This document shows, one piece after another, positions 16,008-24,541 of a stretch of DNA of 64,000 nucleotides. The stretch lies in contig JAQUYL010000001.1 in the NCBI GenBank assembly GCA_028691845.1, positions 124,001 to 188,000 of the forward strand, in the 5' to 3' direction. Position 1 is the stretch's first letter. Each line of letters begins with the position of its first letter. The notes under the pieces were generated by a model, which saw nothing but the letters and a program-made list of their open reading frames with translations, was not told where the DNA came from and ran no database searches. The translations under genes and the position numbers were made by a program. This DNA comes from Opitutaceae bacterium. GTDB taxonomy: Bacteria > Verrucomicrobiota > Verrucomicrobiia > Opitutales > Opitutaceae.

Positions 16008-16247
16008 GTGATCCGTTCGCGTCGCGCCTGCCATGACCTGTTCGCCCTCATGCCCGCCGGAACGATCCATCTCTCGGCGCTCATGTGCGGAGCGCATCGC
16101 TCTAAAAACATCGCCGACATAAAAACCCATCTGGTCAACGGAACACCCACCCGCGTCATCAGCGCCCAACTCGTCGAGGCCGGGGTCGATATCGATTTTC
16201 CCGTAGTTTACCGCGCCCTCGCGAGAGGGCGCGCGGATCAATCGTAA
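16008..16247 (+). pseudogene. cas3: Remnant of a CRISPR-associated Cas3 helicase
   Basis: A 79-codon open frame encodes the C-terminal helicase region of Cas3: LSALMCGAHRSKNIADIKTH, then PTRVISAQLVEAGVDIDFPV and VYRAL. This corresponds to motifs V-VI, where intact proteins continue with a glutamine-arginine rich motif VI. Here the match stops abruptly at RAL and the frame ends after RGRADQS. The upstream segment RACHDLFAL also resembles Cas3 but degenerates before that. No cascade genes, array or HD nuclease domain are present. It is a relic of a type I CRISPR locus and is not expected to be functional. It lies 63 bases upstream of the his leader. Confidence 0.75.
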
Positions 16248-16309
16248 AAGAAAATCTCCTTGCGCTTGCCGACCGGTCTCCTTTGCCTCCCCGCTCGTTG
16301 ACATCGCTC

Positions 16310-16342
16310 ATGTCTCTTCATCACCATCACCATCGGCGTTAG
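16310..16342 (+). CDS. hisL: Histidine operon leader peptide (MSLHHHHHRR)
   Basis: A ten-codon reading frame, ATG TCT CTT, five consecutive His codons (CAT CAC CAT CAC CAT), CGG CGT and TAG. Five His out of ten codons is a hallmark of his operon attenuator leaders; E. coli HisL has seven. It begins 206 bases before hisG and is followed by competing hairpins and an intrinsic terminator. No Shine-Dalgarno sequence is apparent, as for most genes here. Its function as a stalling sensor of charged tRNA-His is inferred from the arrangement. Confidence 0.8.
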   Translation: MSLHHHHHRR

Positions 16343-16440
16343 CCTTCCCCCATCGGGAAGGCTCGAACGTGCCTTCCCGTGGCTGATGGAGCAACCCTTT
16401 CCAAAACCCCGGCAGGCACGTCCCGCCGGGGTTTTCGTTT
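16342..16440 (+). promoter_or_regulatory. his operon attenuator: alternative hairpins and terminator
   Basis: Segment 1, GCCTTCCC (16342-16349), can pair with segment 2, GGGAAGGC (16355-16362). Segment 2 can instead pair with segment 3, a second GCCTTCCC (16371-16378). Segment 3 also contains CGTGCCT (16368-16374), complementary to AGGCACG (16414-16420) inside the terminator loop. The terminator itself is AAAACCCCGGC (16403-16413) and GCCGGGGTTTT (16425-16435), an 11-bp perfect stem followed by CGTTTTCC. Segment 1 overlaps the leader stop codon, so a ribosome terminating there would mask it. The hairpins are seen; the switching model is inferred. Confidence 0.75.
16403..16440 (+). terminator. 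Intrinsic terminator of the his attenuator
   Basis: A perfect 11-bp stem (AAAACCCCGGC and GCCGGGGTTTT) encloses an 11-nt loop and is followed by CGTTTTCC. It stands 76 bases before hisG with no gene end in front of it apart from the ten-codon leader, which marks it as regulatory. Confidence 0.85.
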
Positions 16441-16515
16441 TCCAAACTCGACCCGCTCCTCTCGACACTCACCGCTGTTCCCGCTTAAACTTTTCCCTCT
16501 AATATTCCATCCGTC

Positions 16516-17415
16516 ATGCCCGATCGCAACCGCCTCCGCCTCGCCATCCAGAAAAGCGGCCGTCTCTCGGCCGACTCGCTCGACCTGCTCGCACGCTGCG
16601 GCCTCCGCCTCCGGACGCCCAAGGGCCGCCTCATCATCCACGCGGAAAACTTCCCAGTCGACGTGCTGCTCGTGCGCGACGACGACATCCCCCAGCTCGT
16701 CATGGACGAGGTCTGCGACCTCGGCCTGGTCGGCACCAACGTCCTCGAGGAAACCGCCCTGGAACGCCACCTCAACGGCGCCAACGCCGGCTATGCCATC
16801 GAGCGCAGCCTCGACTTCGGCCGCTGCCGCCTGGCCATCGCCATGCCCGAGGACCGCCCCTACTCCGACACCGGCGACCTGCAGGGCCTGCGCATCGCCA
16901 CCTCCTATCCGCACCTGCTCGGCCGCTTCCTCGCCGGGAAAAACGTGCAGGCCGAGGTCGTGCTGCTCAGCGGCTCGGTCGAGATTGCGCCCCGCCTCGG
17001 CATCGCCGACGTCATCTGCGACCTGGTCGACAGCGGTTCCACCCTCGAGGCTAACAAGCTTCGTGTGGTTGAAACCATCTTCCGCAGCACCGCCGTGCTC
17101 ATCCGCGGCGGCCGGCCGCTGGCTCCCGAAAAGGCCCACACCGCCGATATCCTCCTGCGCCGGATCGACGGCGTGCTCAAGGCCGCCGAGGCCAAATACA
17201 TCATGCTGCACGCGCCCAAGGCCGCCTTGCCCGAAATCAAAAAGCTCCTCCCGGGCGCGGAGAATCCCACCATCCTGCCGCTCGCGGGCGACGACACGAA
17301 GGTCGCCCTGCACGCCGTCTGCTCGGAAGCCGTGTTCTGGGAAACCATGGAGGCGCTCAAGAAATGCGGCGCCAGTTCCATCCTTATCCTCCCAATCGAA
17401 AAAATGATGCTGTAA
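16516..17415 (+). CDS. hisG: ATP phosphoribosyltransferase, long form
   Basis: A 299-residue enzyme for the first step of histidine synthesis, condensing ATP with PRPP. The start RLRLAIQKSGRLSADSLDLL and the segment LVRDDDIPQLV are typical. The PRPP-binding loop is VICDLVDSGSTLEANKL near residues 164-180. The length shows the long, homohexameric form with a C-terminal ACT-like domain (residues 215-295) for feedback by histidine; no HisZ is needed. It is the first gene after the attenuator. hisD follows after 45 bases. Confidence 0.95.
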   Translation: MPDRNRLRLAIQKSGRLSADSLDLLARCGLRLRTPKGRLIIHAENFPVDVLLVRDDDIPQLVMDEVCDLGLVGTNVLEETALERHLNGANAGYAIERSLDFGRCRLAIAMPEDRPYSDTGDLQGLRIATSYPHLLGRFLAGKNVQAEVVLLSGSVEIAPRLGIADVICDLVDSGSTLEANKLRVVETIFRSTAVLIRGGRPLAPEKAHTADILLRRIDGVLKAAEAKYIMLHAPKAALPEIKKLLPGAENPTILPLAGDDTKVALHAVCSEAVFWETMEALKKCGASSILILPIEKMML

Positions 17416-17460
17416 CCCGTCTGTTTTGGCCGCGAGCTCGCTCGCGCCCCCGCCGATCTG

Positions 17461-18762
17461 ATGAAAATTCTCACCTGGGAAAAACTTTCCGCCGCCGCCC
17501 GCGCCGCGAGTCTGCGCCGGCCAGCCCAGCACTCGCAGCCCAAGGTCGCGGCCGCGGTCGCGCACATCGTCGCCGCCGTACGCCGGGATGGCGATGCCGC
17601 CCTCCGCCGCCTCACCGCCCAATACGACGGCGTGCGACTGCGTTCGCTGCGCGTGACCGGGGCCGAGTTCGCCGCCGCCGAAAAAGCCCTTGGCGTCCGC
17701 GACCGGGCCGCCCTGCGCACCGCCGTCCGCAACCTCCGCCGCTTCCATGCCGCCCAGCGCCAATCCCCGCTGCGGGTCGTCACCCAGCCCGGCATCGTCT
17801 GCGAAAAAGTCACCCGCCCCATCGCGCGGGTCGGCCTCTATGTGCCCGGCGGCAGCGCCCCCCTCCCCTCCACGGCGCTCATGCTCGGCGTGCCGTCGCA
17901 GCTGGCCGCCTGCGCGGTGCGTGTCCTGTGCACGCCGCCCGGCCGCGACGGCCGGATCAACCCGTGGATTCTCTGCGCCGCGCGCCTGTGCGGCATCACC
18001 GATGTCTTTAAAATCGGCGGCGCGCAGGCCATCGCGGCCATGGCGTACGGCACCGCCTCCGTGCCGAAGGTCGACAAGATCTTCGGGCCCGGCAACGCCT
18101 TCGTCACCGAGGCGAAGCTGCAGGTCTCCCGCGATTCCGCCGGGGCGGCGTGCGATCTGCCCGCCGGCCCTTCCGAGGTCATGGTCATCGCTGACAACGA
18201 AGCCCACCCGGACTTCGTGGCCATTGACCTGCTTTCCCAGGCCGAGCACGGCCCGGATTCGCAGGTCGTGCTCGTCGCCTTCTCGGCACACCTGGTGGAT
18301 CGCGTGCTCGCCGCCCTGAAGCCGCTGCTCGCCGATCTGCCGAGGGTGCCCATCGCCCGCCGCGCGCTGGCCCAAAGCCGCGTCCTCCTCGCCGCCAGCC
18401 CCGCCGAGGCCGCCACCATCGCCAACCGCTACGCCCCCGAACACCTCATCCTGCACCTCGCGCAGCCGCGCGCCCTGCTGGCTGAGATCAGCACCGCCGG
18501 ATCGGTTTTCCTCGGGCCCTGGACGCCCGAGTCCCTCGGCGATTATGCGAGCGGCACCAATCATGTGCTGCCGACCTACGGCTGGGCCCGCGTCTGCAGC
18601 GGCCTGGGCCTCGCGGATTTTCAACGCACCATGACCGTCCAGACCGCCAGCCCCGCCGGCCTGAAAAAACTCGGCCCCGTGGTCGAACGCCTCGCCCTGG
18701 CCGAAAGCCTCACCGCCCATCAGCGCGCCGTCCGCCTGCGCCTGGACGCCCTGCAAAAATGA
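17461..18762 (+). CDS. hisD: Histidinol dehydrogenase
   Basis: A 433-residue NAD-dependent zinc enzyme that oxidises histidinol to histidine in two steps. Landmarks are RVGLYVPGGSAPLPSTALM near residue 122, FKIGGAQAIAAMAYGT near residue 182, VDKIFGPGNAFVTEAK and LPAGPSEVMVIAD, with AEHGPDSQVVLV carrying the Gln-His pair region and NRYAPEHL the catalytic Glu-His. The length is typical. It is second in the operon. A 97-base gap follows before hisC, the longest within the operon, with no clear promoter or terminator. Confidence 0.95.
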   Translation: MKILTWEKLSAAARAASLRRPAQHSQPKVAAAVAHIVAAVRRDGDAALRRLTAQYDGVRLRSLRVTGAEFAAAEKALGVRDRAALRTAVRNLRRFHAAQRQSPLRVVTQPGIVCEKVTRPIARVGLYVPGGSAPLPSTALMLGVPSQLAACAVRVLCTPPGRDGRINPWILCAARLCGITDVFKIGGAQAIAAMAYGTASVPKVDKIFGPGNAFVTEAKLQVSRDSAGAACDLPAGPSEVMVIADNEAHPDFVAIDLLSQAEHGPDSQVVLVAFSAHLVDRVLAALKPLLADLPRVPIARRALAQSRVLLAASPAEAATIANRYAPEHLILHLAQPRALLAEISTAGSVFLGPWTPESLGDYASGTNHVLPTYGWARVCSGLGLADFQRTMTVQTASPAGLKKLGPVVERLALAESLTAHQRAVRLRLDALQK

Positions 18763-18859
18763 CCCCGCCCTCGGCCACCACAGCCCGCGCCATCCCCGCC
18801 GCCCGGATCGGGACCCCGGGCACGGCCCGGACTCAGCCGGCGCCATCTTCCTTCCTCCA

Positions 18860-19945
18860 ATGAGCGCCACCGACCAAGTCCTTCCACTCGTGCGGCCCGA
18901 GATTCTCGCGCTGACGCCCTACAGCTCCGCCCGCAAGGAGGCCAAAAACGTGGCTCCCGGCGGACGGCGCGTGTGGCTCGACGCCAACGAAAATCCGCAG
19001 ACGCCGTCGGCGCATGCACCGCTGCTCAACCGCTATCCGGAGCCGCAGCCATCGGATCTGGTCGACCGGCTTGGATCCCTCTACGGGGTCGCGCCCCGCC
19101 AGACGCTCGTCACCCGCGGCTCCGACGAAGGCATCGATCTCCTCCTGCGCGCCTTCTGCCGCGCCGGGCAGGACGCCATCCTCATCACGCCGCCCACCTA
19201 CGGCATGTATGCCGTGGCCGCCGCCATCCAGGGCGCCCGGGTCGTCCCCGTTCCCTTGATCCGCGAGAAAGATTTTGCCCTCGATGCGGACGCCGTGCTC
19301 GCCGCGTGGACGCCGGCCGTGAAGCTCGTCTTCCTCTGCTCGCCCAACAACCCGACCGGCGGCCTGCTTGACCGGCGCGAATCGTTGCGCCTGATCCGCG
19401 CGTTGCTCGGCCGCTCGGTTGTCGTGGTGGACGAGGCCTATCTGGAATTTTCCGGCGCCCCCAGTTTCGCCGCCGAAATCACCGCCCAGCCGAATCTCGT
19501 CGTGCTGCGAACGCTCTCGAAGGCCTTCGGCCTGGCGGGCGCGCGCTGCGGGGTCACGCTGGCGGACCCGGCCGTGATCGGCGTGCTGCAGAACATCATT
19601 GCACCCTATCCGGTTCCGGCGCCGGTGCGGCAGGCCGCGCTGACAGCGCTGACGCCGGCCGGCATCGCCGCGGCCCGGGAATCCGCCGCCGCCCTGGCAG
19701 ACGGACGCAGGGCGCTCGCCTCCGCGCTGGCCCGGCTGCCCTCGGTTCGCCGCGTCTGGCCGAGCGATGCCAATTTCGTGCTCGTCGAGATGGCCGACGC
19801 CGGCCGCGCCATGACCGCTGCACGCGCCGCCGGCCTGATCGTCCGCGACCGCAGCCGCGAGCCCGGCCTGGCCAACTGCCTGCGCATCACCGCCGGCCTT
19901 CCCGACGAAAACCAGTTCGTGCTGGAGGTTCTCCGCCATGTCTAA
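18860..19945 (+). CDS. hisC: Histidinol-phosphate aminotransferase
   Basis: A 361-residue PLP-dependent, fold-type I aminotransferase acting on imidazole-acetol phosphate. [11 protein letters not shown] near residue 40 is the usual N-terminal signature. CSPNNPTGG near residue 160, [12 protein letters not shown] near residue 190, and [14 protein letters not shown] near residues 220-233 contain the substrate and cofactor residues, with the PLP lysine in LSKAF. The last eight bases overlap hisB. The start is preceded by TTCCTTCCTCCA, a pyrimidine-rich tract rather than a Shine-Dalgarno sequence. Confidence 0.95.
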   Translation: MSATDQVLPLVRPEILALTPYSSARKEAKNVAPGGRRVWLDANENPQTPSAHAPLLNRYPEPQPSDLVDRLGSLYGVAPRQTLVTRGSDEGIDLLLRAFCRAGQDAILITPPTYGMYAVAAAIQGARVVPVPLIREKDFALDADAVLAAWTPAVKLVFLCSPNNPTGGLLDRRESLRLIRALLGRSVVVVDEAYLEFSGAPSFAAEITAQPNLVVLRTLSKAFGLAGARCGVTLADPAVIGVLQNIIAPYPVPAPVRQAALTALTPAGIAAARESAAALADGRRALASALARLPSVRRVWPSDANFVLVEMADAGRAMTAARAAGLIVRDRSREPGLANCLRITAGLPDENQFVLEVLRHV

Positions 19946-21005
19946 AAAAATTCTCTTCATCGACCGCGACGGCACCCTGATCGAGGAGCCACCCGACGAG
20001 CAGATCGACCGCCTCGGCAAGTTCCGCCTCGAGCCCGACGCCATCCCCGCCCTGCTCCGTCTGCGCGACGCCGGTTACCAGTTCGTGATGGTCAGCAACC
20101 AAGACGGCCTCGGCACCCGGCGTTTCCCGAAGAGGAATTTCCAGCCGCTGCAGGATCTCCTCCTCCAGATCCTCGCCTCGCAGGGCATCGAGTTCGCGGC
20201 GGTGCGGATCTGCCCGCACCTGCCCGCCGACCGTTGCGACTGCCGCAAACCCAAACTCGGCCTGCTGACCGATTACCTGCGCGCGTCCGCCTGGTCGAGG
20301 GAGGACTCGGCCGTCATTGGCGATCGCCCCACGGATGTCCAACTGGCGGAAAACCTCGGCATCCGCTGCCTGCGCTACGACCGCCGGAAACTTGGCTGGC
20401 GCGAAATCGCCCGCCAGTTGGTCGACGCCCCGCGCCGCGCCAGGGTGCTCCGCCGGACCAACGAGACGAGCATCACCGTGACGGTCGATCTCGACACCCC
20501 CGCCCCGGCAAATATCGACACGGGGATCGGCTTCTTCGATCACATGCTCGAACAAATCGCCCGGAACGCCGGCCTCGGCCTTGAGATCACCTGTGACGGC
20601 GATCTCGAGGTGGACGAACACCACACCGTGGAGGATGTCGGCCTCGCGCTCGGCACGGCGCTGAAGCAGGCGCTGGGCGACAAGCGCGGAGTCGGCCGCT
20701 ACGGCTTCGTACTGCCCATGGACGAATCGTGCGCCCAGGTGGCGCTCGATCTCAGCGGACGCGCCTATTTCGTTTTCAAGGGCAGATTCCCCCGCGAGCT
20801 GGTCGGCGAACTGCCCACGGAACTCGTGCCGCATTTCTTCCACTCGCTGAGCCAGGCCCTGGCGGCGACCCTCCACATGACCGTCACCGGAGACAACACC
20901 CACCACATGGTTGAAGCGCTGTTCAAAGGCTTCGGCCGCGCCTTGCGTCCCGCCCTCGCCCGGAACGCCGGCAGCGAGGTGCCCAGCACCAAGGGAGTCC
21001 TCTGA
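19938..21005 (+). CDS. hisB: Bifunctional histidinol-phosphatase / imidazoleglycerol-phosphate dehydratase (HisNB fusion)
   Basis: A 355-residue fusion. Residues 1-165 are a HAD-family phosphatase: [15 protein letters not shown] supplies the DxDGT nucleophile and [14 protein letters not shown] the zinc loop. Residues 168-355 are the dehydratase: [27 protein letters not shown] and the C-terminal [18 protein letters not shown] supply the Mn-binding histidines. The two halves catalyse steps eight and six of the pathway. The fused form is best known from Gammaproteobacteria and Bacteroidetes; many phyla have a stand-alone HisB. The stop overlaps the hisH start (TGATG). Confidence 0.95.
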   Translation: MSKKILFIDRDGTLIEEPPDEQIDRLGKFRLEPDAIPALLRLRDAGYQFVMVSNQDGLGTRRFPKRNFQPLQDLLLQILASQGIEFAAVRICPHLPADRCDCRKPKLGLLTDYLRASAWSREDSAVIGDRPTDVQLAENLGIRCLRYDRRKLGWREIARQLVDAPRRARVLRRTNETSITVTVDLDTPAPANIDTGIGFFDHMLEQIARNAGLGLEITCDGDLEVDEHHTVEDVGLALGTALKQALGDKRGVGRYGFVLPMDESCAQVALDLSGRAYFVFKGRFPRELVGELPTELVPHFFHSLSQALAATLHMTVTGDNTHHMVEALFKGFGRALRPALARNAGSEVPSTKGVL

Positions 21006-21595
21006 TGCTAGCCATCGTCGACAGCGGCGGTGCCAACATCGCATCGGTCAAGTTTGCGCTCGAACGGCTGGGCGTTCCAGGCGAACTCACCACCGATCCC
21101 GAAGTCATCCGCGCGGCGGAGCGTGTCATCCTGCCCGGGGTCGGCTCCGCCGCCGAAGGAATGAAGCGGCTGCAGCAACGCGGCCTCGTCGACTGCGTGC
21201 GCAACCTTCGGCAGCCGACGCTCGGCATCTGCCTCGGCATGCAGCTGCTGTTCGAGGAATCCGCCGAAGGCCCGACCCGGACGCTCGGCCTGCTGCCCGG
21301 CCGCGTCGCGCGCCTGTCCAATTCGCCCGGAATCCAGGTGCCGCACATGGGCTGGAACACGCTGCGCGTCGAACGCGCATCGCCCCTCCTGAGCGGCTTC
21401 GCCGGCGACACCCGCTTCTATTTTGTCCACAGCTTCGCCGCGCCGCTGAACGAATTCACGCTCGCCTCGGCCGAACACGGCAGCCGCTTTGCCGCCGTCG
21501 TGCAGCGCGGCAACCTCTACGGCGTGCAATTCCACCCCGAGCGCTCAGGCGCCGCCGGCGCCCAACTCCTGCGCAACTTCCTCGCCTTAACCTAA
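21005..21595 (+). CDS. hisH: Imidazole glycerol phosphate synthase, glutaminase subunit
   Basis: A 196-residue class I glutamine amidotransferase. The nucleophile Cys is in TLGICLGMQLLFEES near residue 77, and the His and Glu of the triad lie in GVQFHPERSG near residue 180. VDSGGANIASVKFALE at the N-terminus and GVGSAAEGMKRL are typical. It supplies ammonia to HisF. The start overlaps the hisB stop by one base. A 55-base gap with a 21-nt palindrome separates it from hisA. Confidence 0.95.
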   Translation: MLAIVDSGGANIASVKFALERLGVPGELTTDPEVIRAAERVILPGVGSAAEGMKRLQQRGLVDCVRNLRQPTLGICLGMQLLFEESAEGPTRTLGLLPGRVARLSNSPGIQVPHMGWNTLRVERASPLLSGFAGDTRFYFVHSFAAPLNEFTLASAEHGSRFAAVVQRGNLYGVQFHPERSGAAGAQLLRNFLALT

Positions 21596-21613
21596 CAACC
21601 TCCGATCCAGAGC

Positions 21614-21634
21614 TTGTAACCTAATGGGTTACAA
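21614..21634. repeat. 21-nt palindromic repeat, copy 1 (hisH-hisA gap)
   Basis: TTGTAACC and its exact inverse GGTTACAA enclose TAATG, a perfect 8-bp inverted repeat. Length and the outer TTGT/ACAA ends match the palindromes at 47841-47861 and 49675-49695. It lies between two his genes, in the operon's only AT-rich gap. Confidence 0.65.
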
Positions 21635-21650
21635 ATCTCCTAGAACGACC

Positions 21651-22379
21651 ATGATCATATATCCAGCCATCGACCTGCGCGGGGGACGCTGCGTGCGCCT
21701 CACGGAAGGTCGCTTCGACCAAGAAAAGAGCTATGGAGACGATCCGCTGGCGATTGCCCTCGGCTTTGCCACCGCCGGGGCGACGTGGCTGCACGTAGTC
21801 GACCTCGACGGCGCCAAGGATCCGACCCGGCGGCAGACCGCCCTCGTGGAAAAACTCGCCCGCAACAGCGGACTGCAGATCCAGACGGGTGGCGGCGTGC
21901 GCGACGAGGCGCAGGTTGAGGCACTGCTCGCCGCCGGATGCGAGCGCGTGATCATCGGCAGCCTCGCCGTCAAGGATCCGGCAAGGGTGCGAAGCTGGCT
22001 GTGCCGCTTTGGGCAGGAGCGGATCGTTCTGGCGCCGGACGTGCGGCCTGCAGCCGACGGCACGCCGCAGGTCGCCCTTTCCGGCTGGCAGGAAAATTCC
22101 AACCTGTCACTTGACGCGCTGCTCGCCGACTATCTTTCATCCGGCCTCCTCCATGTGCTGTGCACCGACATCAGCCGCGACGGCAAGCTGACCGGCCCGA
22201 ACGTGCCGCTCTACACGGATCTGGTGAAGCGTTTCCCTGCGCTGCAGATCCAGGCGTCCGGCGGCGTTTCCTCGCTCGACGACCTGCGCGCCCTGCGCTC
22301 GACCGGCGTGACCGGTGCCATTGTGGGCCGCGCACTCTACGAGAAAAAATTCACCCTGCAGGAGGCCCTCGCATGCTAG
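21651..22379 (+). CDS. hisA: Phosphoribosylformimino-5-aminoimidazole carboxamide ribotide isomerase
   Basis: A 242-residue TIM-barrel isomerase. [20 protein letters not shown] opens the barrel with the catalytic Asp. [37 protein letters not shown] and the C-terminal [11 protein letters not shown] and [15 protein letters not shown] provide the phosphate-binding loops. ATG at 21651 was chosen because it gives the canonical N-terminus; an in-frame ATG 27 bases upstream lies in the palindrome. The 3' end overlaps hisF by seven bases. Confidence 0.95.
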   Translation: MIIYPAIDLRGGRCVRLTEGRFDQEKSYGDDPLAIALGFATAGATWLHVVDLDGAKDPTRRQTALVEKLARNSGLQIQTGGGVRDEAQVEALLAAGCERVIIGSLAVKDPARVRSWLCRFGQERIVLAPDVRPAADGTPQVALSGWQENSNLSLDALLADYLSSGLLHVLCTDISRDGKLTGPNVPLYTDLVKRFPALQIQASGGVSSLDDLRALRSTGVTGAIVGRALYEKKFTLQEALAC

Positions 22380-23140
22380 CCCGCCGCATCATACCCTGTC
22401 TCGACGTCCGCGGCGGCCAAGTCGTCAAGGGCGTCCGTTTCCGCGACCACGTCGTGGTAGGTGACATCATCGAACTCGCCCGGCGCTACCGTGACGAAGG
22501 CGCCGACGAGCTGGTGTTCTACGACATCACGGCCAGCAGCGACGGCCGCACCGTGTCGACCGACTGGGTAACCCGGGTCGCGCGGGTCATCGACATCCCC
22601 TTCTGCGTCGCCGGCGGCATCCGCTCGCTCGACGAGGCGCGCAGTATCCTCCATAGCGGCGCGGACAAGATTTCCATCAACTCGCCGGCCCTGGAAAATC
22701 CCGATTTAATCGGCGCTCTCGCGGCTGAGTTTGGCTCGCAATGTGTGGTCATCGGCATCGACAGTCTGGAGGACAGCGGCGACTACTTCGTCAAGCAATA
22801 CACCGGTGATCCCACCAAGACCCGCTCCACGCGCTGGCGCACCCTCGACTGGGTGAGGGAAGTGCAGCGGCGCGGCGCCGGCGAAGTGGTGCTCAATTGC
22901 ATGAACCAGGACGGCGTGCGCCGCGGCTACGATCTCGCGCAGTTGAGTTCGGTGCGCGCCGTGCTCACCATACCGCTCATCGCCTCCGGCGGAGCCGGCA
23001 CGCCCGAGCATTTCCGCGACGTATTCCGCGTCGCCGGCGTGGACGGCGCGCTCGCCGCGTCGGTTTTCCACACCGCCGCCATCCGCATTCCCGACCTCAA
23101 AGCATGGCTGCGCACGCAGCAAATCCCCATCCGCCTATGA
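22373..23140 (+). CDS. hisF: Imidazole glycerol phosphate synthase, cyclase subunit
   Basis: A 255-residue TIM barrel that forms imidazole glycerol phosphate with ammonia from His[21 protein letters not shown] has the catalytic Asp; [52 protein letters not shown] and [12 protein letters not shown] follow in the expected order. The second catalytic Asp is in NQDG. The start overlaps the hisA stop and the stop overlaps the hisIE start (ATGA), so the tail of the operon is translationally coupled. Confidence 0.96.
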   Translation: MLARRIIPCLDVRGGQVVKGVRFRDHVVVGDIIELARRYRDEGADELVFYDITASSDGRTVSTDWVTRVARVIDIPFCVAGGIRSLDEARSILHSGADKISINSPALENPDLIGALAAEFGSQCVVIGIDSLEDSGDYFVKQYTGDPTKTRSTRWRTLDWVREVQRRGAGEVVLNCMNQDGVRRGYDLAQLSSVRAVLTIPLIASGGAGTPEHFRDVFRVAGVDGALAASVFHTAAIRIPDLKAWLRTQQIPIRL

Positions 23141-23751
23141 CGACGCCCACATTGGATCAACTCGACTGGAAGAAAGGCGACGGACTGCTACCCGCCGTGG
23201 TGCAGGACGCCGACACGCTGCAGGTGCTCATGCTCGGCTACATGAACGCCGAGGCGCTGCGGCAAACGCTGGCGACCAAGCGCGTCACTTTTTTCAGCCG
23301 CAGCAAAAACCGCCTGTGGACGAAGGGCGAGACCTCCGGCCATTTTCTGGACTTGGTTGACGCCGCCGCCGATTGCGACAATGACGCCATTCTGATCAAG
23401 GCCCGACCGCACGGTCCCACCTGCCATCGCGGCACCACGAGCTGCTTTGGCGACCGCGGCGCGAGCGGCGTCGGTTTTCTCGCCCATCTCGATCAGGTCG
23501 TGGCGGGGCGTCTGGCTGGGGGGGACGAGAAGAGCTACACGGTGCGGCTCGCGCGCGAGGGCGTAAACCGCGTGGCCCAGAAGGTCGGTGAAGAGGGCGT
23601 GGAAACCGCCCTGGCGGCGGCGACGGGCACGAACGAACAACTCGCCGGTGAAGCCGCCGACCTGCTCTACCACCTCATCGTCCTGTTGCAGGTGAAAAAA
23701 CTGAACCTGGGCGAGGCTCTTTCCGTGCTCGAGGCCCGGCACCGGAAATAA
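23137..23751 (+). CDS. hisI: Bifunctional phosphoribosyl-AMP cyclohydrolase / phosphoribosyl-ATP pyrophosphatase (HisIE)
   Basis: A 204-residue fusion. Residues 1-110 are the HisI cyclohydrolase: [34 protein letters not shown] and [19 protein letters not shown] provide the zinc and substrate residues. Residues 115-204 are the HisE pyrophosphatase: [29 protein letters not shown] and the helix [14 protein letters not shown]. The two halves catalyse steps two and three. It is the last gene of the operon, four bases overlapping hisF. The next gene downstream is convergent. Confidence 0.95.
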   Translation: MTTPTLDQLDWKKGDGLLPAVVQDADTLQVLMLGYMNAEALRQTLATKRVTFFSRSKNRLWTKGETSGHFLDLVDAAADCDNDAILIKARPHGPTCHRGTTSCFGDRGASGVGFLAHLDQVVAGRLAGGDEKSYTVRLAREGVNRVAQKVGEEGVETALAAATGTNEQLAGEAADLLYHLIVLLQVKKLNLGEALSVLEARHRK

Positions 23752-23791
23752 GGCCAAGCCGCCGGCCCGGCAGCGCTGGACCCGGCTCGGG

Positions 23792-24379
23792 TTAATGCCT
23801 GGCCGAAGGCTGGTCGGGTTCGCCTACCAGCTTGAAGCGAATGTGCAAGCGGGGGTCGACTTTGACCAACCCCATCCGGCGGATAACCTTCAAGCCCCAA
23901 TCCGTGTAGTCGATGCTGGTCTCGCCGGTAACAGTGTAGGCCCCGTCGGCTTGGGTGACGAGAACGGTAAACTCGATGCGCTGCGTCGCATCGTGAAAAG
24001 TGAGGTTGCCGTTGGCCACACCCTGGCCATCGGGAGCGATCGCCAGGACTCCCAGTTGGAACACGCCTTCGGACCCGATGCCGCCGAGCCACTTGAGCAT
24101 GGCGGCATCGCGCTGTTCGCTGCCCGTCTTGAGATCGGCGAATTTAAACTGGAAGCGACCGGTCTTGATTTTCCCCGTATCGTCGAGGACGAAACGGGCG
24201 TCATACTTGTCCAGGTGTGCAACAAAGGAACCCACTGTAACATTCACGTCCACGTCGATAAATGACCGGGTCCGGTCGATCCTGAGCCCGATGGGCGTTG
24301 CAGCGGGAGCATCAGCGGCCGCGGCGGCCGGCGCCAACGGCAAAAACAACAGGACGAAGGTGAGGCGGAGCAGGTTCAT
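23792..24379 (-). CDS. YceI family periplasmic protein
   Basis: A 195-residue protein with a signal peptide (LTFVLLFLPLAPAAAAAD). The YceI lipocalin-like barrel follows: DRTRSFIDVDVNVTVGSFVAHLDKYDARFVLD, FKFADLKTGSEQRDAAMLKWLG and the C-terminal GETSIDYTDWGLKVIRRMGLVKVD. The family binds polyisoprenoid or other lipid ligands in the periplasm. The start at 24379 places the signal peptide at the N-terminus. It is convergent with the his operon. Confidence 0.85.
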   Translation of the reverse strand: MNLLRLTFVLLFLPLAPAAAAADAPAATPIGLRIDRTRSFIDVDVNVTVGSFVAHLDKYDARFVLDDTGKIKTGRFQFKFADLKTGSEQRDAAMLKWLGGIGSEGVFQLGVLAIAPDGQGVANGNLTFHDATQRIEFTVLVTQADGAYTVTGETSIDYTDWGLKVIRRMGLVKVDPRLHIRFKLVGEPDQPSARH

Positions 24380-24541
24380 GGCTGGGGGTGAAGTGTGGTT
24401 GAAACTGCTTGGACTGCAAATCGGAGATTGGGTGCCGTCGTCAAGCCGGAGCATCGGGGCTCCTGCGGTACAGTCATATGGCGGCGCCAAGGCGGCCAAC
24501 GCCTGCCCCAGCCGGCTGCGATAATGGACCGGGGAACCATC

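Noticed and set aside
16298..16303. TTGACA as a -35 element for the his operon
   Set aside because: The matching -10 position would fall inside the leader peptide, and no TATAAT-like sequence is present there.
15965..16309. A CRISPR array near the Cas3 remnant
   Set aside because: No direct repeats with regular spacing are found around it.
16339..18870. An 843-codon open frame on the minus strand
   Set aside because: It lies entirely opposite hisG and hisD. Its translation is Gly/Ala/Glu-rich with no family features, as expected for the antisense of GC-rich genes.
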